Made by a program: the position numbers and the translations under genes. DNA of 21,252 nt, from NCBI GenBank assembly GCA_902795095.1, contig CADBKB010000018.1:1-21252 (forward strand), written 5' to 3'. The stretch's first letter is position 1. Each line of letters opens with the position of its first letter. Source of the DNA: Oscillospiraceae bacterium (GTDB taxonomy: Bacteria > Bacillota_A > Clostridia > Oscillospirales > Oscillospiraceae). This document shows, piece by piece, positions 6,773 to 13,912 of the stretch. The notes beneath the pieces are model-generated. The model ran no database searches. It was not told the DNA's origin and worked only from the letters and a program-made list of their open reading frames with translations.

Positions 6773-7093
6773 ATGGACGTTCAGTTAAAGCGCGGCCTGC
6801 TGGATGTATGCGTGCTGGCTGCCATTAAAAATGAAGATTCCTACGGCTATCGGATCATCAAAGATATGAAGCCATATCTGGAACTGTCCGAATCCACCCT
6901 GTATACCATATTGAAGCGCCTGGAGACCGCACAGATGCTGACGGTGCGCACGGCGGAGCATGGCGGCAGACTCCGAAAGTACTACCGCATCACTGCCCTT
7001 GGCCGTGCGCGCATCGAGGAATTCAAGGCGGAATGGGAACAGATTGAATCGATCTATCAATTTATTATCAGGGAGGATGCAGAAGGTGAGTAG
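6773..7093 (+). CDS. PadR family transcriptional regulator
   Basis: This 106-residue protein has the PadR winged-helix signature. LKRGLLDVCVLAAIKNEDSYGYRIIKDM (residues 5-32, read as the two parts LKRGLLDVCVLAAI and DSYGYRIIKDM) carries the Y-G-Y motif. The recognition helix is ESTLYTILKRLE (about 39-50), and the wing is GGRLRKYYRITALGR. The length fits the short PadR-s1 subgroup. A strong GGGAGG lies 7 nt before the ATG. It heads an operon with DUF1700 and DUF4097 genes, an arrangement common in Firmicutes where PadR senses a signal, often drug or envelope stress, and controls the pair. The dyads over its promoter suggest autorepression. Its stop overlaps the next start by 8 nt. Confidence 0.93.
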   Translation: MDVQLKRGLLDVCVLAAIKNEDSYGYRIIKDMKPYLELSESTLYTILKRLETAQMLTVRTAEHGGRLRKYYRITALGRARIEEFKAEWEQIESIYQFIIREDAEGE

Positions 7094-7685
7094 AGCAGAG
7101 TTTTTGGAAGTGCTCCGCAAAAGACTGTCGGGTCTGCCGCGGGAGGAGGTCGAAGAGCGGCTGGCCTTTTACAATGAAATGATCGACGACCGGATCGAGG
7201 ACGGATTGACGGAGGCAGAGGCCGTCGCCGGGATCGGTTCGGTGGACGACGTGGCCCGGCAGATCATGGCGGAGATCCCTTTGACCACCCTCGTCCGGGA
7301 GAAGGTCCGCCCGAAGCGGACCCTGCGGGTGTGGGAGATCATCCTGCTGGTGCTGGGCTCGCCCATCTGGCTGTCGCTGCTGATCGCGGCATTTGCCGTG
7401 GGGCTGTCGCTGTACATCGTGCTTTGGTCGCTGGTTGTGTGTCTTTGGGCTGTGGTTGTTTCCCTGGCGGCAAGCGCGGTCTGGTGCCTGTTCCAGGTCT
7501 TCCTCTACCAGAGAGCGGGCAATCCCGGCGGGGCGTTCTTCGCAGGCGGCGCGGCGCTGGCCTGCGCGGGCCTTGCGATTCTGATGTTCTTTGCCAGCGT
7601 GGCGGCCACGAAGGGCATCGCCCGGCTGACGAAAAAAATGATCCTGGGGATCAAATCCTGGTTTGTTGGAAAGGAGGCCGCATGA
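7086..7685 (+). CDS. DUF1700 family membrane protein
   Basis: The start chosen is GTG at 7086, preceded at 9 nt by GGGAGG and giving the family-typical SRAEFLEVLRKRLSGLPREE opening. An ATG at 7077 sits too close to that site. The 199-residue product has the DUF1700 cytoplasmic domain (about 1-75, with ERLAFYNEMIDDRIEDGL and EAVAGIGSVDDVARQI) followed by three or so hydrophobic segments between about 84 and 178. DUF1700 proteins are thought to be membrane regulators partnered with PadR and DUF4097 proteins in envelope-related operons; their biochemistry is not settled. The gene overlaps padR by 8 nt and the DUF4097 gene by the ATGA overlap, so all three are translationally coupled. Confidence 0.9.
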   Translation: MSRAEFLEVLRKRLSGLPREEVEERLAFYNEMIDDRIEDGLTEAEAVAGIGSVDDVARQIMAEIPLTTLVREKVRPKRTLRVWEIILLVLGSPIWLSLLIAAFAVGLSLYIVLWSLVVCLWAVVVSLAASAVWCLFQVFLYQRAGNPGGAFFAGGAALACAGLAILMFFASVAATKGIARLTKKMILGIKSWFVGKEAA

Positions 7686-8641
7686 TCATGGGAAAGAGAT
7701 GGCTTTTTGCGGCGCTTGCACTGGTTCTGGCGGGGGTCGCGGTCTGCACGGCTTCGATGGCTGCCCTGGGCTTTGATTTCAGGGCGCTCGGCACGGAGAA
7801 ATACGAAACGAAAACCTATCCGGTCGGGGAGAATTTTGAAAACATCTCAATCAACGTGAATACGGACAAGCTCCATGTCCTGCCAGCCGAAGACGGCGCG
7901 TGCAGGGTCGTCTGCCGGGAAACGGAAAAGGTCACCCACACGGTGGAGGTACAAAAAGGCTCCCTCAGCATCGGGACGGTGGACAAGCGGAGCTGGATCG
8001 ATCATATCGGCATCAACGTCGGGACTCCGGAGATCACGGTCTATCTGCCAAAAGAATCCTACGGCGCGCTCACCGTCGAGACGGACACGGGCGATATCGA
8101 TATCTCTGAAACATTCACCTTCCAGAGCATCCGAATCTCCGGCGATACCTCGGACGTGTCCTGCCGGGCGAACGTCTCCGGCGCTCTGGAGATCGGCCTG
8201 AGCACCGGTGACATCGACCTGGCCGACATCGAGGCCGGTTCGATGGATCTCAAGGTTTCCACAGGCCGCGTCACGGTGGAATCCGCAGTCTGCAAAGGCG
8301 ACGTCTCCATTCACCTCAGCACCGGAAAGACCATGCTGGACGGCCTGACATGCGCGAACCTCCGCACCGACGGCAGCACCGGGGATATCACTCTGAAGGA
8401 TGTGGTGGCGTCCGGCGCCTTCAGAATCGAACGGACCACGGGTGAAGTCCGGTTTGAAAACGCCGACGCGCAGGAGATCTCCGTGACGACCGACACCGGC
8501 GAGGTCAAGGGCACCCTGCGAAGTGAGAAGATCTTCTTCACCGAATCCGACACGGGCAAGATCAGCGTACCGAAATCCGTCACCGGCGGCCGCTGCGAAA
8601 TCACCACCGATACCGGCGATATTGAGATTACGGTTCCATAA
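7682..8641 (+). CDS. DUF4097 beta-repeat surface protein
   Basis: The ATG at 7682 overlaps the DUF1700 stop (ATGA), with AAAGGAGG upstream. The 319-residue product has an N-terminal hydrophobic segment (about 6-30), likely a signal anchor. A long beta-strand repeat domain follows with a T-G-D/K/E-I/V motif at roughly 18-22-residue spacing: TDTGDIDI, STGDIDL, STGRVTV, STGKTML, STGDITL, TTGEVRF, TDTGEVKG, DTGKISV, TDTGDIEI. This is the DUF4097 (adhesin-like) beta-helix pattern. Such proteins are thought to sit outside the membrane and are controlled by the PadR/DUF1700 pair. The last repeat lies at the very C-terminus with no extra anchor. Confidence 0.9.
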   Translation: MIMGKRWLFAALALVLAGVAVCTASMAALGFDFRALGTEKYETKTYPVGENFENISINVNTDKLHVLPAEDGACRVVCRETEKVTHTVEVQKGSLSIGTVDKRSWIDHIGINVGTPEITVYLPKESYGALTVETDTGDIDISETFTFQSIRISGDTSDVSCRANVSGALEIGLSTGDIDLADIEAGSMDLKVSTGRVTVESAVCKGDVSIHLSTGKTMLDGLTCANLRTDGSTGDITLKDVVASGAFRIERTTGEVRFENADAQEISVTTDTGEVKGTLRSEKIFFTESDTGKISVPKSVTGGRCEITTDTGDIEITVP

Positions 8642-8644
8642 GAA

Positions 8645-8688
8645 CAAAAAAGATCGGAGCACTTTGAACAAGTGCTCCGATCCTTTTT
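8645..8688. terminator. bidirectional terminator between convergent genes
   Basis: GATCGGAGCACTT (8652-8664) and AAGTGCTCCGATC (8670-8682) form a perfect 13-bp stem with a 5-nt loop. T residues follow at 8684-8688 for the plus strand, and the A run at 8645-8651 serves as a T tail for the minus strand. It closes both the DUF4097 operon and the orphan gene at 8706-9167. Confidence 0.92.
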
Positions 8689-8705
8689 GTCAGGCCATAG
8701 TGAAT

Positions 8706-9167
8706 TCATCTGTGTTTATCAAAGAAAACGCTCGAATCATAATTGCCCAGGGTCGGAAGGTTTTTCTTTGAAACGTTGATTCCCCATTCCGGTTTGCTCT
8801 TTTGCCCTTCTTTGTTGTATTCACGATTCACAAACGGGCCGCTGCTTTCTTTCCATGTGGTTGCGGGAATAATGTAAAACTCAGGAAGACGGCCATCCAC
8901 AAAACGCAGCATACATAACAGCCAATGATCCGACATCTCCATCTTTTCTTTTAGGATAAAGATATATCCAGAATTCCGGATCGACTTCACCTGAACCTGA
9001 AAAAACTCTTGACTATGCGGCTTTTTTGCCACAAAATCCACCCCATGATCATCCACTTCTGAAGTATATACCTCAAAACCGTAGGAGGCAAATTCCATCT
9101 TGGCGTAATATTCGGCGTAACGGCCTAATTGTAACGCGGAAAGCTGAGACCAATTCAGATTCGGCAT
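8706..9167 (-). CDS. PD-(D/E)XK nuclease-like orphan protein (DUF4365-like)
   Basis: The start is taken as the ATG at 9167, with AGGTGG 5-6 nt upstream. A GTG at 9176 would add three residues. The 153-residue protein opens NWSQLSALQLGRYAEYYAKMEF, followed by YTSEVDDHGVDFVAKK and EFFQVQVKSI. E19, D44 and the Q59-V-K61 pair fit the spaced E...D...(E/Q)xK active site of the restriction-endonuclease fold used by DUF4365-like proteins. No partner methylase or toxin is adjacent. The gene is visibly more AT-rich than its neighbours, stands alone between a terminator and a repeat-bearing region, and has its own near-consensus promoter. Horizontal acquisition is therefore likely. Nuclease activity is inferred from motifs only. 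Confidence 0.75.
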   Translation of the reverse strand: MPNLNWSQLSALQLGRYAEYYAKMEFASYGFEVYTSEVDDHGVDFVAKKPHSQEFFQVQVKSIRNSGYIFILKEKMEMSDHWLLCMLRFVDGRLPEFYIIPATTWKESSGPFVNREYNKEGQKSKPEWGINVSKKNLPTLGNYDSSVFFDKHR

Positions 9168-9285
9168 TTTGTCCACCTGTGTTTCTTTTCAATACTCTAT
9201 ACGATTCCCGCCTCAAGACGGGGGACGAATCTGTGTTTTCGTCAATGAAGGCAGATCATCGTCCTTTGATCCGTCGGTTGATTCT

Positions 9286-9314
9286 ATCATACTGGTACAG
9301 ATCAGAGTTGTCAA
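9286..9314 (-). promoter_or_regulatory. promoter of the orphan nuclease-like gene
   Basis: On the minus strand: consensus TTGACA (9314-9309), a 17-nt spacer, then TATGAT (9291-9286). Transcription should begin near 9279, giving a leader of about 110 nt before the start at 9167. Confidence 0.82.
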
Positions 9315-9659
9315 CAGCGCGGAGGGGGAATCTTTGTATCTCCTTCCTATTCCCTGTAATGCTTGGCCAGAGCTGCCGCCCACGGACAGCGGTTGCTCAA
9401 AGAGAAGGCTTCTTCTGTTTCCACTGCATCCGTAGGGGCCGACGCCCTCGGCGGCCCGCGCCTTCAACGGATAGGAAAAGCGGTCGAACAATCTATTCCG
9501 TCTACGGACCATATGATCGGCTTTCGTGCAGCCAAAGATGCGGTTACCATATTTACAGGAATCTGCAGCCGGGCAGCGGGCCGCCGAGGGCGTCGGCCCC
9601 TACAGTGTTGGATGTGTTCGTAAGGCCGTGTCAAGGAACCTGACACCTCCAAAAAGGAA
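9315..9659. other. non-coding intergenic region with repeats
   Basis: No convincing gene lies here. Short open frames on both strands lack ribosome-binding sites, and their translations (such as RAAEGVGPY) come from the repeat. The region holds the 27-bp inverted repeat pair and a small imperfect hairpin, GTGTCA (9628-9633) with TGACAC (9641-9646), just before the khpA terminator. Confidence 0.75.
9432..9603. repeat. spaced inverted repeat pair, MITE- or REP-like element
   Basis: A 27-bp sequence starting GTAGGGGCCGACGC and ending GGCGGCCCG (9432-9458) recurs as its exact reverse complement at 9577-9603, separated by 118 bp. Similar GTAGGGGCCGAC...GGCCCG sequences are, from memory, abundant dispersed repeats in Oscillospirales genomes. 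There is no transposase in or near it, so mobilisation would have to be in trans. No target-site duplication is obvious just outside the arms. Confidence 0.75.
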
Positions 9660-9685
9660 GAACGGACAGTTTTCACTGTCCGTTC
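9651..9685 (-). terminator. terminator of the ylxM-ffh-rpsP-khpA operon
   Basis: On the minus strand the 11-bp stem GAACGGACAGT (9685-9675) with ACTGTCCGTTC (9670-9660) around a 4-nt loop is followed by TTCCTTTTT (9659-9651). It lies 18 bp after the khpA stop. Confidence 0.9.
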
Positions 9686-9702
9686 TCAGGCAATGGCCTG
9701 TT

Positions 9703-9933
9703 TCAATCCATGATCTCTACGGTCACCTTTTCGCCGGTGCGCTGGGCGACCGACTTGATGATCGTGCGGATTTCCTTGGCAATTCGGCCCTGGCGGCCGA
9801 TCACCTTGCCCATGTCCTCCGGTGCAACCCGCAGCTCCAGCACCGTGACGTCGCCGGGGATCTCCGTGACGGTAACAGCGTCGGGGTGTTCGACAAGGTT
9901 CCTTGCCATATAGAGCAGGAGTTCCTTCATCAT
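9703..9933 (-). CDS. khpA: KhpA, KH-domain RNA-binding protein
   Basis: This 76-residue protein (formerly YlqC) is a single KH domain. MGKVIGRQGRIAKEIRTII (residues 41-59) carries the RNA-binding G-x-x-G loop, GRQG (46-49), and TGEKVTVEIMD is the final strand. KhpA pairs with KhpB and binds RNA; in Gram-positive bacteria it affects cell length and division. It lies 12 bp after rpsP in the usual order. The start has only a modest GGGG upstream, and a second ATG follows immediately, so the first Met is uncertain. The gene is the last of its operon, closed by a terminator, and rimM and trmD, which often follow, are absent here. Confidence 0.93.
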   Translation of the reverse strand: MMKELLLYMARNLVEHPDAVTVTEIPGDVTVLELRVAPEDMGKVIGRQGRIAKEIRTIIKSVAQRTGEKVTVEIMD

Positions 9934-9945
9934 ACGAACCCCGGC

Positions 9946-10185
9946 TTACAGGACGTTGGCCTTTTTCAGCAGACCTCTGACGGTGTCGGTGGGCTGCGCG
10001 CCGTTCTTGATCCACGCGAGAGCCTTCTCGCCGTCGACCTGGATGGTGGCGGGGTTGGTCAGGGGATTGTAGGTGCCGATTTCTTCGATGCAGCGGCCGT
10101 CGCGGGGGGAGCGGGAGTCTGCAACAACGATGCGGTAGAAGGGAGCCTTCTTCGCGCCCATTCTTCTGAGTCTGATCTTAACCAT
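9946..10185 (-). CDS. rpsP: 30S ribosomal protein S16
   Basis: This 79-residue protein begins [31 protein letters not shown], whose parts [25 protein letters not shown] form the S16 signature. It continues with [14 protein letters not shown]16 binds 16S rRNA and is needed for 30S assembly. GGAGG sits 7 nt before the ATG. The length is normal for Firmicutes, with a short C-terminus. It is the third gene of the ylxM-ffh-rpsP-khpA operon, 65 bp after ffh. Confidence 0.98.
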   Translation of the reverse strand: MVKIRLRRMGAKKAPFYRIVVADSRSPRDGRCIEEIGTYNPLTNPATIQVDGEKALAWIKNGAQPTDTVRGLLKKANVL

Positions 10186-10250
10186 GGGAGTACCTCCAAA
10201 AAATAATAGTTTATTTCTATATCGACAAGCCGTATGCTTGCAGCGATCGG

Positions 10251-11639
10251 TTAAAAGCGGAAGCCGCCGGGCATGCCGCCCATTCCGGGCATACCGCCCA
10301 TGCCGGGCATGCCGCCGAACTGGCGGGCTTTTTTCTTCATTTTCTTCGACGCGCCGGGGCCGGTCATCTGGCGCATCAGGTTCTGCATCATCTCAAACTG
10401 CTTGAGCAGCTTGTTGATGTCCTCCACCTTGGTGCCGGAGCCCGCGGCGATGCGGCGCTTGCGGCTGTGATTGAGCAGGGCGGGGTTGTCGCGCTCGGCG
10501 GGGGTCATGGACTGGATGATGGCCTCGGTGCGCACCAGGGCCTTCTCGTCGAGCTGGACGTTCTTCATGTTGCCCATGCCGGGCATCATGGCCAGCATAT
10601 CCTGCATGGAGCCCATGCTCTTGAGCTGGATGAGCTGATCGTAATAGTCGGCCAGGGTGAATTTGGAGGAGCGCAGCTTCTTTTCCAGCTCCGCGGCCTT
10701 CTTTTCGTCCATGGCCTGCTCGGCCTTCTCGATCAGGGTGAGCACGTCGCCCATGCCCAGGATGCGGGAGGCCATGCGCTCGGGGTGGAAGGGCTCGATC
10801 TGGTCGAGCTTTTCGCCCTGGCCGGCGAACTTGATGGGCTTGCCCGTGACCGCGCGGACGGAAAGCGCCGCGCCGCCTCTGGCGTCGCCGTCGAGCTTGG
10901 TGAGGATGACGCCGGTGATGTCCAGCCACTCGTTGAAGCTCTGGGCGGCGTTCACCGCGTCCTGGCCGGTCATGGCGTCCACCACCAGCAGGATCTCGCT
11001 GGGCTCCACCGCGGCCTTGATGTTCTTGAGCTCGTCCATGAGCTGCTCGTCGATGTGCAGACGGCCGGCGGTATCCAGCAGCACCACGTCGTTGCCGTGC
11101 TGGGCGGCGTAGCGGATGCTGGCCTTGGCGATGTCCACAGGATCGGTCTTGCCCATCTGGAAGACGGGAATATCGAGCTTTTTGCCCACCACGCTCAGCT
11201 GCTCGATGGCGGCGGGGCGGTAGATGTCGCAGGCCACCAGCAGAGGGCGCTTTCCCTGCTTTTTCAGCAGGCCTGCCAGCTTGCCGCCGTTGGTGGTCTT
11301 GCCGGCGCCCTGCAGGCCCACCAGCATGATGACCGTGGGACCCTTGGGGTTGGTGGCCAGCTTCTGATTCTCCGAGCCCATGAGCCGGGTCAGCTCCTCG
11401 TTGACGATCTTGACGATCATCTGGGCGGGAGTCAGGCTTTCGAGCACGTCGGCGCCGACGCAGCGGTCGGTGGTGGTGCGGATGAAGTCCTTGACGACCT
11501 TGTAGCTGACGTCCGCCTCCAGCAGGGCCAGCCGGATCTCGCGCATGGCGGTTTTGACGTCGGCCTCGGTGATGCGGCCCTTGCCCCGCAGCTTTTTGAA
11601 TGCCGCGGAGAGTTTTTCGGTTAAGCCTTCAAATGCCAT
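10251..11639 (-). CDS. ffh: signal recognition particle protein Ffh
   Basis: This 462-residue GTPase forms the signal recognition particle with the 4.5S-type RNA and targets nascent membrane proteins to FtsY and the Sec translocon. It has an N-domain (about 1-90, with [19 protein letters not shown]), the P-loop GLQGAGKT (108-115), DTAGR (189-193), [10 protein letters not shown] (247-256), and a Met-rich M domain from about 325. The RNA-binding SKRRRIAxGSG motif is present as [11 protein letters not shown]. The tail consists of repeated GGMPGM units. A GGGAG site precedes the ATG by 8 nt. It follows ylxM after 21 bp, the conserved Firmicutes arrangement. Confidence 0.98.
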   Translation of the reverse strand: MAFEGLTEKLSAAFKKLRGKGRITEADVKTAMREIRLALLEADVSYKVVKDFIRTTTDRCVGADVLESLTPAQMIVKIVNEELTRLMGSENQKLATNPKGPTVIMLVGLQGAGKTTNGGKLAGLLKKQGKRPLLVACDIYRPAAIEQLSVVGKKLDIPVFQMGKTDPVDIAKASIRYAAQHGNDVVLLDTAGRLHIDEQLMDELKNIKAAVEPSEILLVVDAMTGQDAVNAAQSFNEWLDITGVILTKLDGDARGGAALSVRAVTGKPIKFAGQGEKLDQIEPFHPERMASRILGMGDVLTLIEKAEQAMDEKKAAELEKKLRSSKFTLADYYDQLIQLKSMGSMQDMLAMMPGMGNMKNVQLDEKALVRTEAIIQSMTPAERDNPALLNHSRKRRIAAGSGTKVEDINKLLKQFEMMQNLMRQMTGPGASKKMKKKARQFGGMPGMGGMPGMGGMPGGFRF

Positions 11640-11660
11640 AGCTGTTCTCCCGGGCGACGC

Positions 11661-12020
11661 TCAATCGGCGGCGCCCTCCATGGTGGTGATGATTTCGGCG
11701 GCCCGCCCGGCGCATTCGCGCACCGCGGGATCCGGACTCTCCAGCAGGGGAGAGAGGGCCTCGCGCCCCTCGGCAGCCAGCGCGCGCAGGGCGCTGTCCC
11801 GGGCGGCGCAGCCCAGGATCCGCTCGAACTCGCTGAGAGCCGCCTCGGCGTGGAGCAGGGAATCGTGCACGCCCTGGCGGGAAATGCCCGTTTGTTCGGC
11901 GATCTCGGCAAGGGAATAGTCCTGATTGTAGTACAGGTCGCAGTAGAGGCGCTGCTTGTGCGTCAGCAGCTCGCCGTAGTAGTCCAGCAGGAGCCCCTGC
12001 TTCAGGCTGTCGCGGCGCAT
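11661..12020 (-). CDS. ylxM: YlxM, SRP-associated helix-turn-helix protein (UPF0122)
   Basis: The start is the ATG at 12020, with GAGGAGG 7 nt upstream. A longer reading frame exists but would cross the promoter. The 119-residue protein has a sigma-70 region-4-like helix-turn-helix: LTHKQRLYCDLYYNQDYSL, AEIAEQTGISRQGVHDSLLHAE (residues 19-60, read as two motifs). YlxM is encoded next to ffh in Firmicutes and in streptococci modulates Ffh/FtsY GTPase activity; despite its fold it is not known as a transcription factor. The C-terminal third (Ala/Arg/Glu-rich) is less conserved. It heads the operon. Confidence 0.95.
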   Translation of the reverse strand: MRRDSLKQGLLLDYYGELLTHKQRLYCDLYYNQDYSLAEIAEQTGISRQGVHDSLLHAEAALSEFERILGCAARDSALRALAAEGREALSPLLESPDPAVRECAGRAAEIITTMEGAAD

Positions 12021-12041
12021 GCGCTCGCCTCCTCGAATCAA

Positions 12042-12108
12042 TGTCAAGTGCTTTTCCTTGCCAGCCGGTATATGATACCCGAAAACCGCGGGTTTGTCAA
12101 GTGTTTTT
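12042..12108 (-). repeat. 14-bp direct repeat at the ylxM promoter and leader
   Basis: On the minus strand AAAANCACTTGACA occurs twice: once spanning the -35 (12108-12095) and once in the leader just before the ribosome-binding site (12055-12042), with one mismatch. The second copy has no matching -10. It may be a duplicated regulator site or chance. Confidence 0.5.
12072..12100 (-). promoter_or_regulatory. promoter of the ylxM-ffh-rpsP-khpA operon
   Basis: On the minus strand: consensus TTGACA (12100-12095), a 17-nt spacer, and TATCAT (12077-12072). The -35 overlaps the stop region of the upstream radical SAM gene, which ends at 12097. Confidence 0.87.
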
Positions 12109-13017
12109 ATTTGACAGCCAATCGCTGCCCTGGACCACATCGTGGAGCGCAAAATAGCGGTTCATGTCGTTGAGGACGCGCTTCTTGTCGGCGCTCCACA
12201 GGGGCGCGATCAGATGCCGCTTGTCCCCGTCGCCGGTGAGTCGGTGGATCACCATGTCCGGCCGCAGGACCCGCAGGCAGGCGGAGAGGATCGAGAAGTA
12301 TTCCTCTTTTTCCAGCGGCACCACCCGCCCGGCCAGGTAGTCGGCATACAGGTCGGCGTCGTCCAGGATGTGCAGCAGGTGGAGCTTGATCCCCTCGGCC
12401 CCGCTGTCGGCGATATAGCGGGCGGTTTCGACCATCTGCTCCGGTGTTTCCCCGGGCAGGCCCAGGATCTGGTGGACGACCACCTCTGCGCCGATGGCAT
12501 GCAGGTTTTTCACAGCATCGTCAAACACCGGCAGCGCGTAGCCCCGGCGGATGGCCCGGGCGGTTTCCGGGAAGATGGTCTGCAGGCCCAGCTCCACCCA
12601 CAGGGGCTTGCGCTCCGCCAATTCGCGGAGCACCTCCAGCACCTCCGGCCCCAGGCAGTCGGGCCGGGTGGCCACGTCCAGGCCGATGATCTCCGTCGGG
12701 GCAATGGCGGCGGAAAAAAGACCGCGCAGGATCTGCGGCGGGGCATAGGTATTCGTGTAGCTCTGGAAATAGGCGAGGTATTTGCCGCCGGGATTCTTGT
12801 GCGCGACCCTGGCCCGGGCGCAGGCAAGCTGCTCCTCGATGGGCAGCCAGGCGCTGGCGGCGAACTCCCCGCCGCCCCGGGCCGAGCAGAAGCTGCAGCC
12901 GCGGACGCCGACGGCGCCGTCCCGGTTGGGGCAGCCGAAGCCGCCGTCCAGCGACAGCTTGTAGATTTTGCAGCCGAAGCGTTGGCGCATGGCCCGGTCG
13001 AAGCTGAGATAACGCAT
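12097..13017 (-). CDS. TIGR01212-type radical SAM protein (YhcC/YtqA-like)
   Basis: The start is the ATG at 13017, with GAGGTG 4-5 nt upstream. A TTG at 13029 is an unlikely alternative. The 306-residue protein opens with KLSLDGGFGCPNRDG and GVRGCSFCS. C29, C41 and C44 form the [4Fe-4S] C-x11-C-x2-C site of the TIGR01212/YhcC subfamily, distinct from the usual CxxxCxxC. YFQSYTNTYAP, LDVATRPDCL, ELGLQTIF, HQILGLPGET and KLHLLHILDDADL are further family motifs. The family binds SAM; its substrate is not established. Its end overlaps the -35 of the ylxM promoter. Only a terminator lies immediately upstream, so expression may depend on readthrough from mreC. Confidence 0.92.
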   Translation of the reverse strand: MRYLSFDRAMRQRFGCKIYKLSLDGGFGCPNRDGAVGVRGCSFCSARGGGEFAASAWLPIEEQLACARARVAHKNPGGKYLAYFQSYTNTYAPPQILRGLFSAAIAPTEIIGLDVATRPDCLGPEVLEVLRELAERKPLWVELGLQTIFPETARAIRRGYALPVFDDAVKNLHAIGAEVVVHQILGLPGETPEQMVETARYIADSGAEGIKLHLLHILDDADLYADYLAGRVVPLEKEEYFSILSACLRVLRPDMVIHRLTGDGDKRHLIAPLWSADKKRVLNDMNRYFALHDVVQGSDWLSNKNT

Positions 13018-13023
13018 GATCCA

Positions 13024-13058
13024 CCTCAAAAAAAGAAGCGGCCGCGGCCGCTTCTTTT
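13024..13058 (-). terminator. palindromic terminator between mreC and the radical SAM gene
   Basis: AAAAGAAGCGGCCG (13031-13044) and CGGCCGCTTCTTTT (13045-13058) form a perfect 28-bp palindrome that folds into a stem of about 12 bp. On the minus strand a run of seven T residues (to about 13028) follows and leads directly into the ribosome-binding site of the next gene. The mreC stop lies within the 5' arm. Confidence 0.85.
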
Positions 13059-13890
13059 ATTCGTTGACATAATTCGTGATGACATATACCTGCTCCAGGG
13101 CGTCGAAGTCGGCGGCGGGCTCGATGACGGCGTACTTTGCCACGCCGGTGCCGTCCAGGCCCGCGTCCACCACATAGCCGAGGATCAGGCCCCGGGGATA
13201 GAGGGTGGAGCCGGTGGAGACCACCTGGTCGTTGTTGCGGATGACGGCCTCGGTGGAGAGGTAGTCCATGCGGAGCTGGTTCTCCTTGTCGGTTTTGTGG
13301 GCGCCCTGGACGATGCCGTTGTAGCCCGACGACGAGAGGGTGGCGGAGATCTGCAGGGACGAATCGAGGATCGTGGTGACGGTGGCCCAGTTGGCGCCGC
13401 ACTCTGTCACGATGCCGATGACCTGGCCCTGCTCGGTGATGGCGCACATGCCCTCGCTGATGCCGGAGAGGGTGCCCTTGCCGATGGTGAAGGTGTTGCG
13501 CCAGTTGCTGGAATCCCAGCTGATGATGTAGGACGAGACCATGTCGTAGTCCTCGTGCTCCTTGAGCAGGTTTGCCACGGCGCGCAGACGCTCGTTTTCC
13601 CGCTGCAGGGTGTCGATGGAGCGGATCTCGTTCTCCAGCGTGGCGACGCGCTTCTTAAGATAGGCGTTCTCCGCCACCAGGGAGTCATATTCAAATACAT
13701 AGTTGTAGAATCGCTCCGCCGTCCGCATCAGAGCGGACACGGCGCTGTCAAAGGGCGCCAGCAGCGACTGGGTGACATTTTTTCCCGCGGCGGTGCCGCG
13801 GACCAGCGCGGAGCTGACCGCCACGACAATGGCCAGCGCCACGGCGATCAGTATGATCAGCCGCCGCCGGGTCGGTTTGCCTGTTTTCAA
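13057..13890 (-). CDS. mreC: rod shape-determining protein MreC
   Basis: The start is a TTG at 13890 behind an excellent GAGGTGAT ribosome-binding site. The 277-residue protein has a basic start, one membrane segment (about 11-29), a coiled coil (about 68-110, including AENAYLKKRVATLENEI and RENERLRAVANLL) and the MreC beta domain with ITEQGQVIGIVTECG, TILDSSLQISA and GSTLYPRGLILGYV. MreC connects MreB filaments to the peptidoglycan synthases of the elongasome, acting outside the membrane. It follows maf by 22 bp. Neither mreB upstream nor mreD downstream is present, so those genes must lie elsewhere or be absent. Confidence 0.95.
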   Translation of the reverse strand: MKTGKPTRRRLIILIAVALAIVVAVSSALVRGTAAGKNVTQSLLAPFDSAVSALMRTAERFYNYVFEYDSLVAENAYLKKRVATLENEIRSIDTLQRENERLRAVANLLKEHEDYDMVSSYIISWDSSNWRNTFTIGKGTLSGISEGMCAITEQGQVIGIVTECGANWATVTTILDSSLQISATLSSSGYNGIVQGAHKTDKENQLRMDYLSTEAVIRNNDQVVSTGSTLYPRGLILGYVVDAGLDGTGVAKYAVIEPAADFDALEQVYVITNYVNE

Positions 13891-13912
13891 GCGATCACCT
13901 CATTTTCAACAG

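Noticed and set aside
9213..9623. Small frames on both strands in the intergenic repeat region.
   Set aside because: Their peptides contain the repeat-derived text (VGADALGGP, AAEGVGPY), and they lack ribosome-binding sites.
9315..9659. CRISPR array or tRNA in the intergenic region.
   Set aside because: There are only two inverted, not direct, repeat copies, no regular spacers and no cloverleaf.
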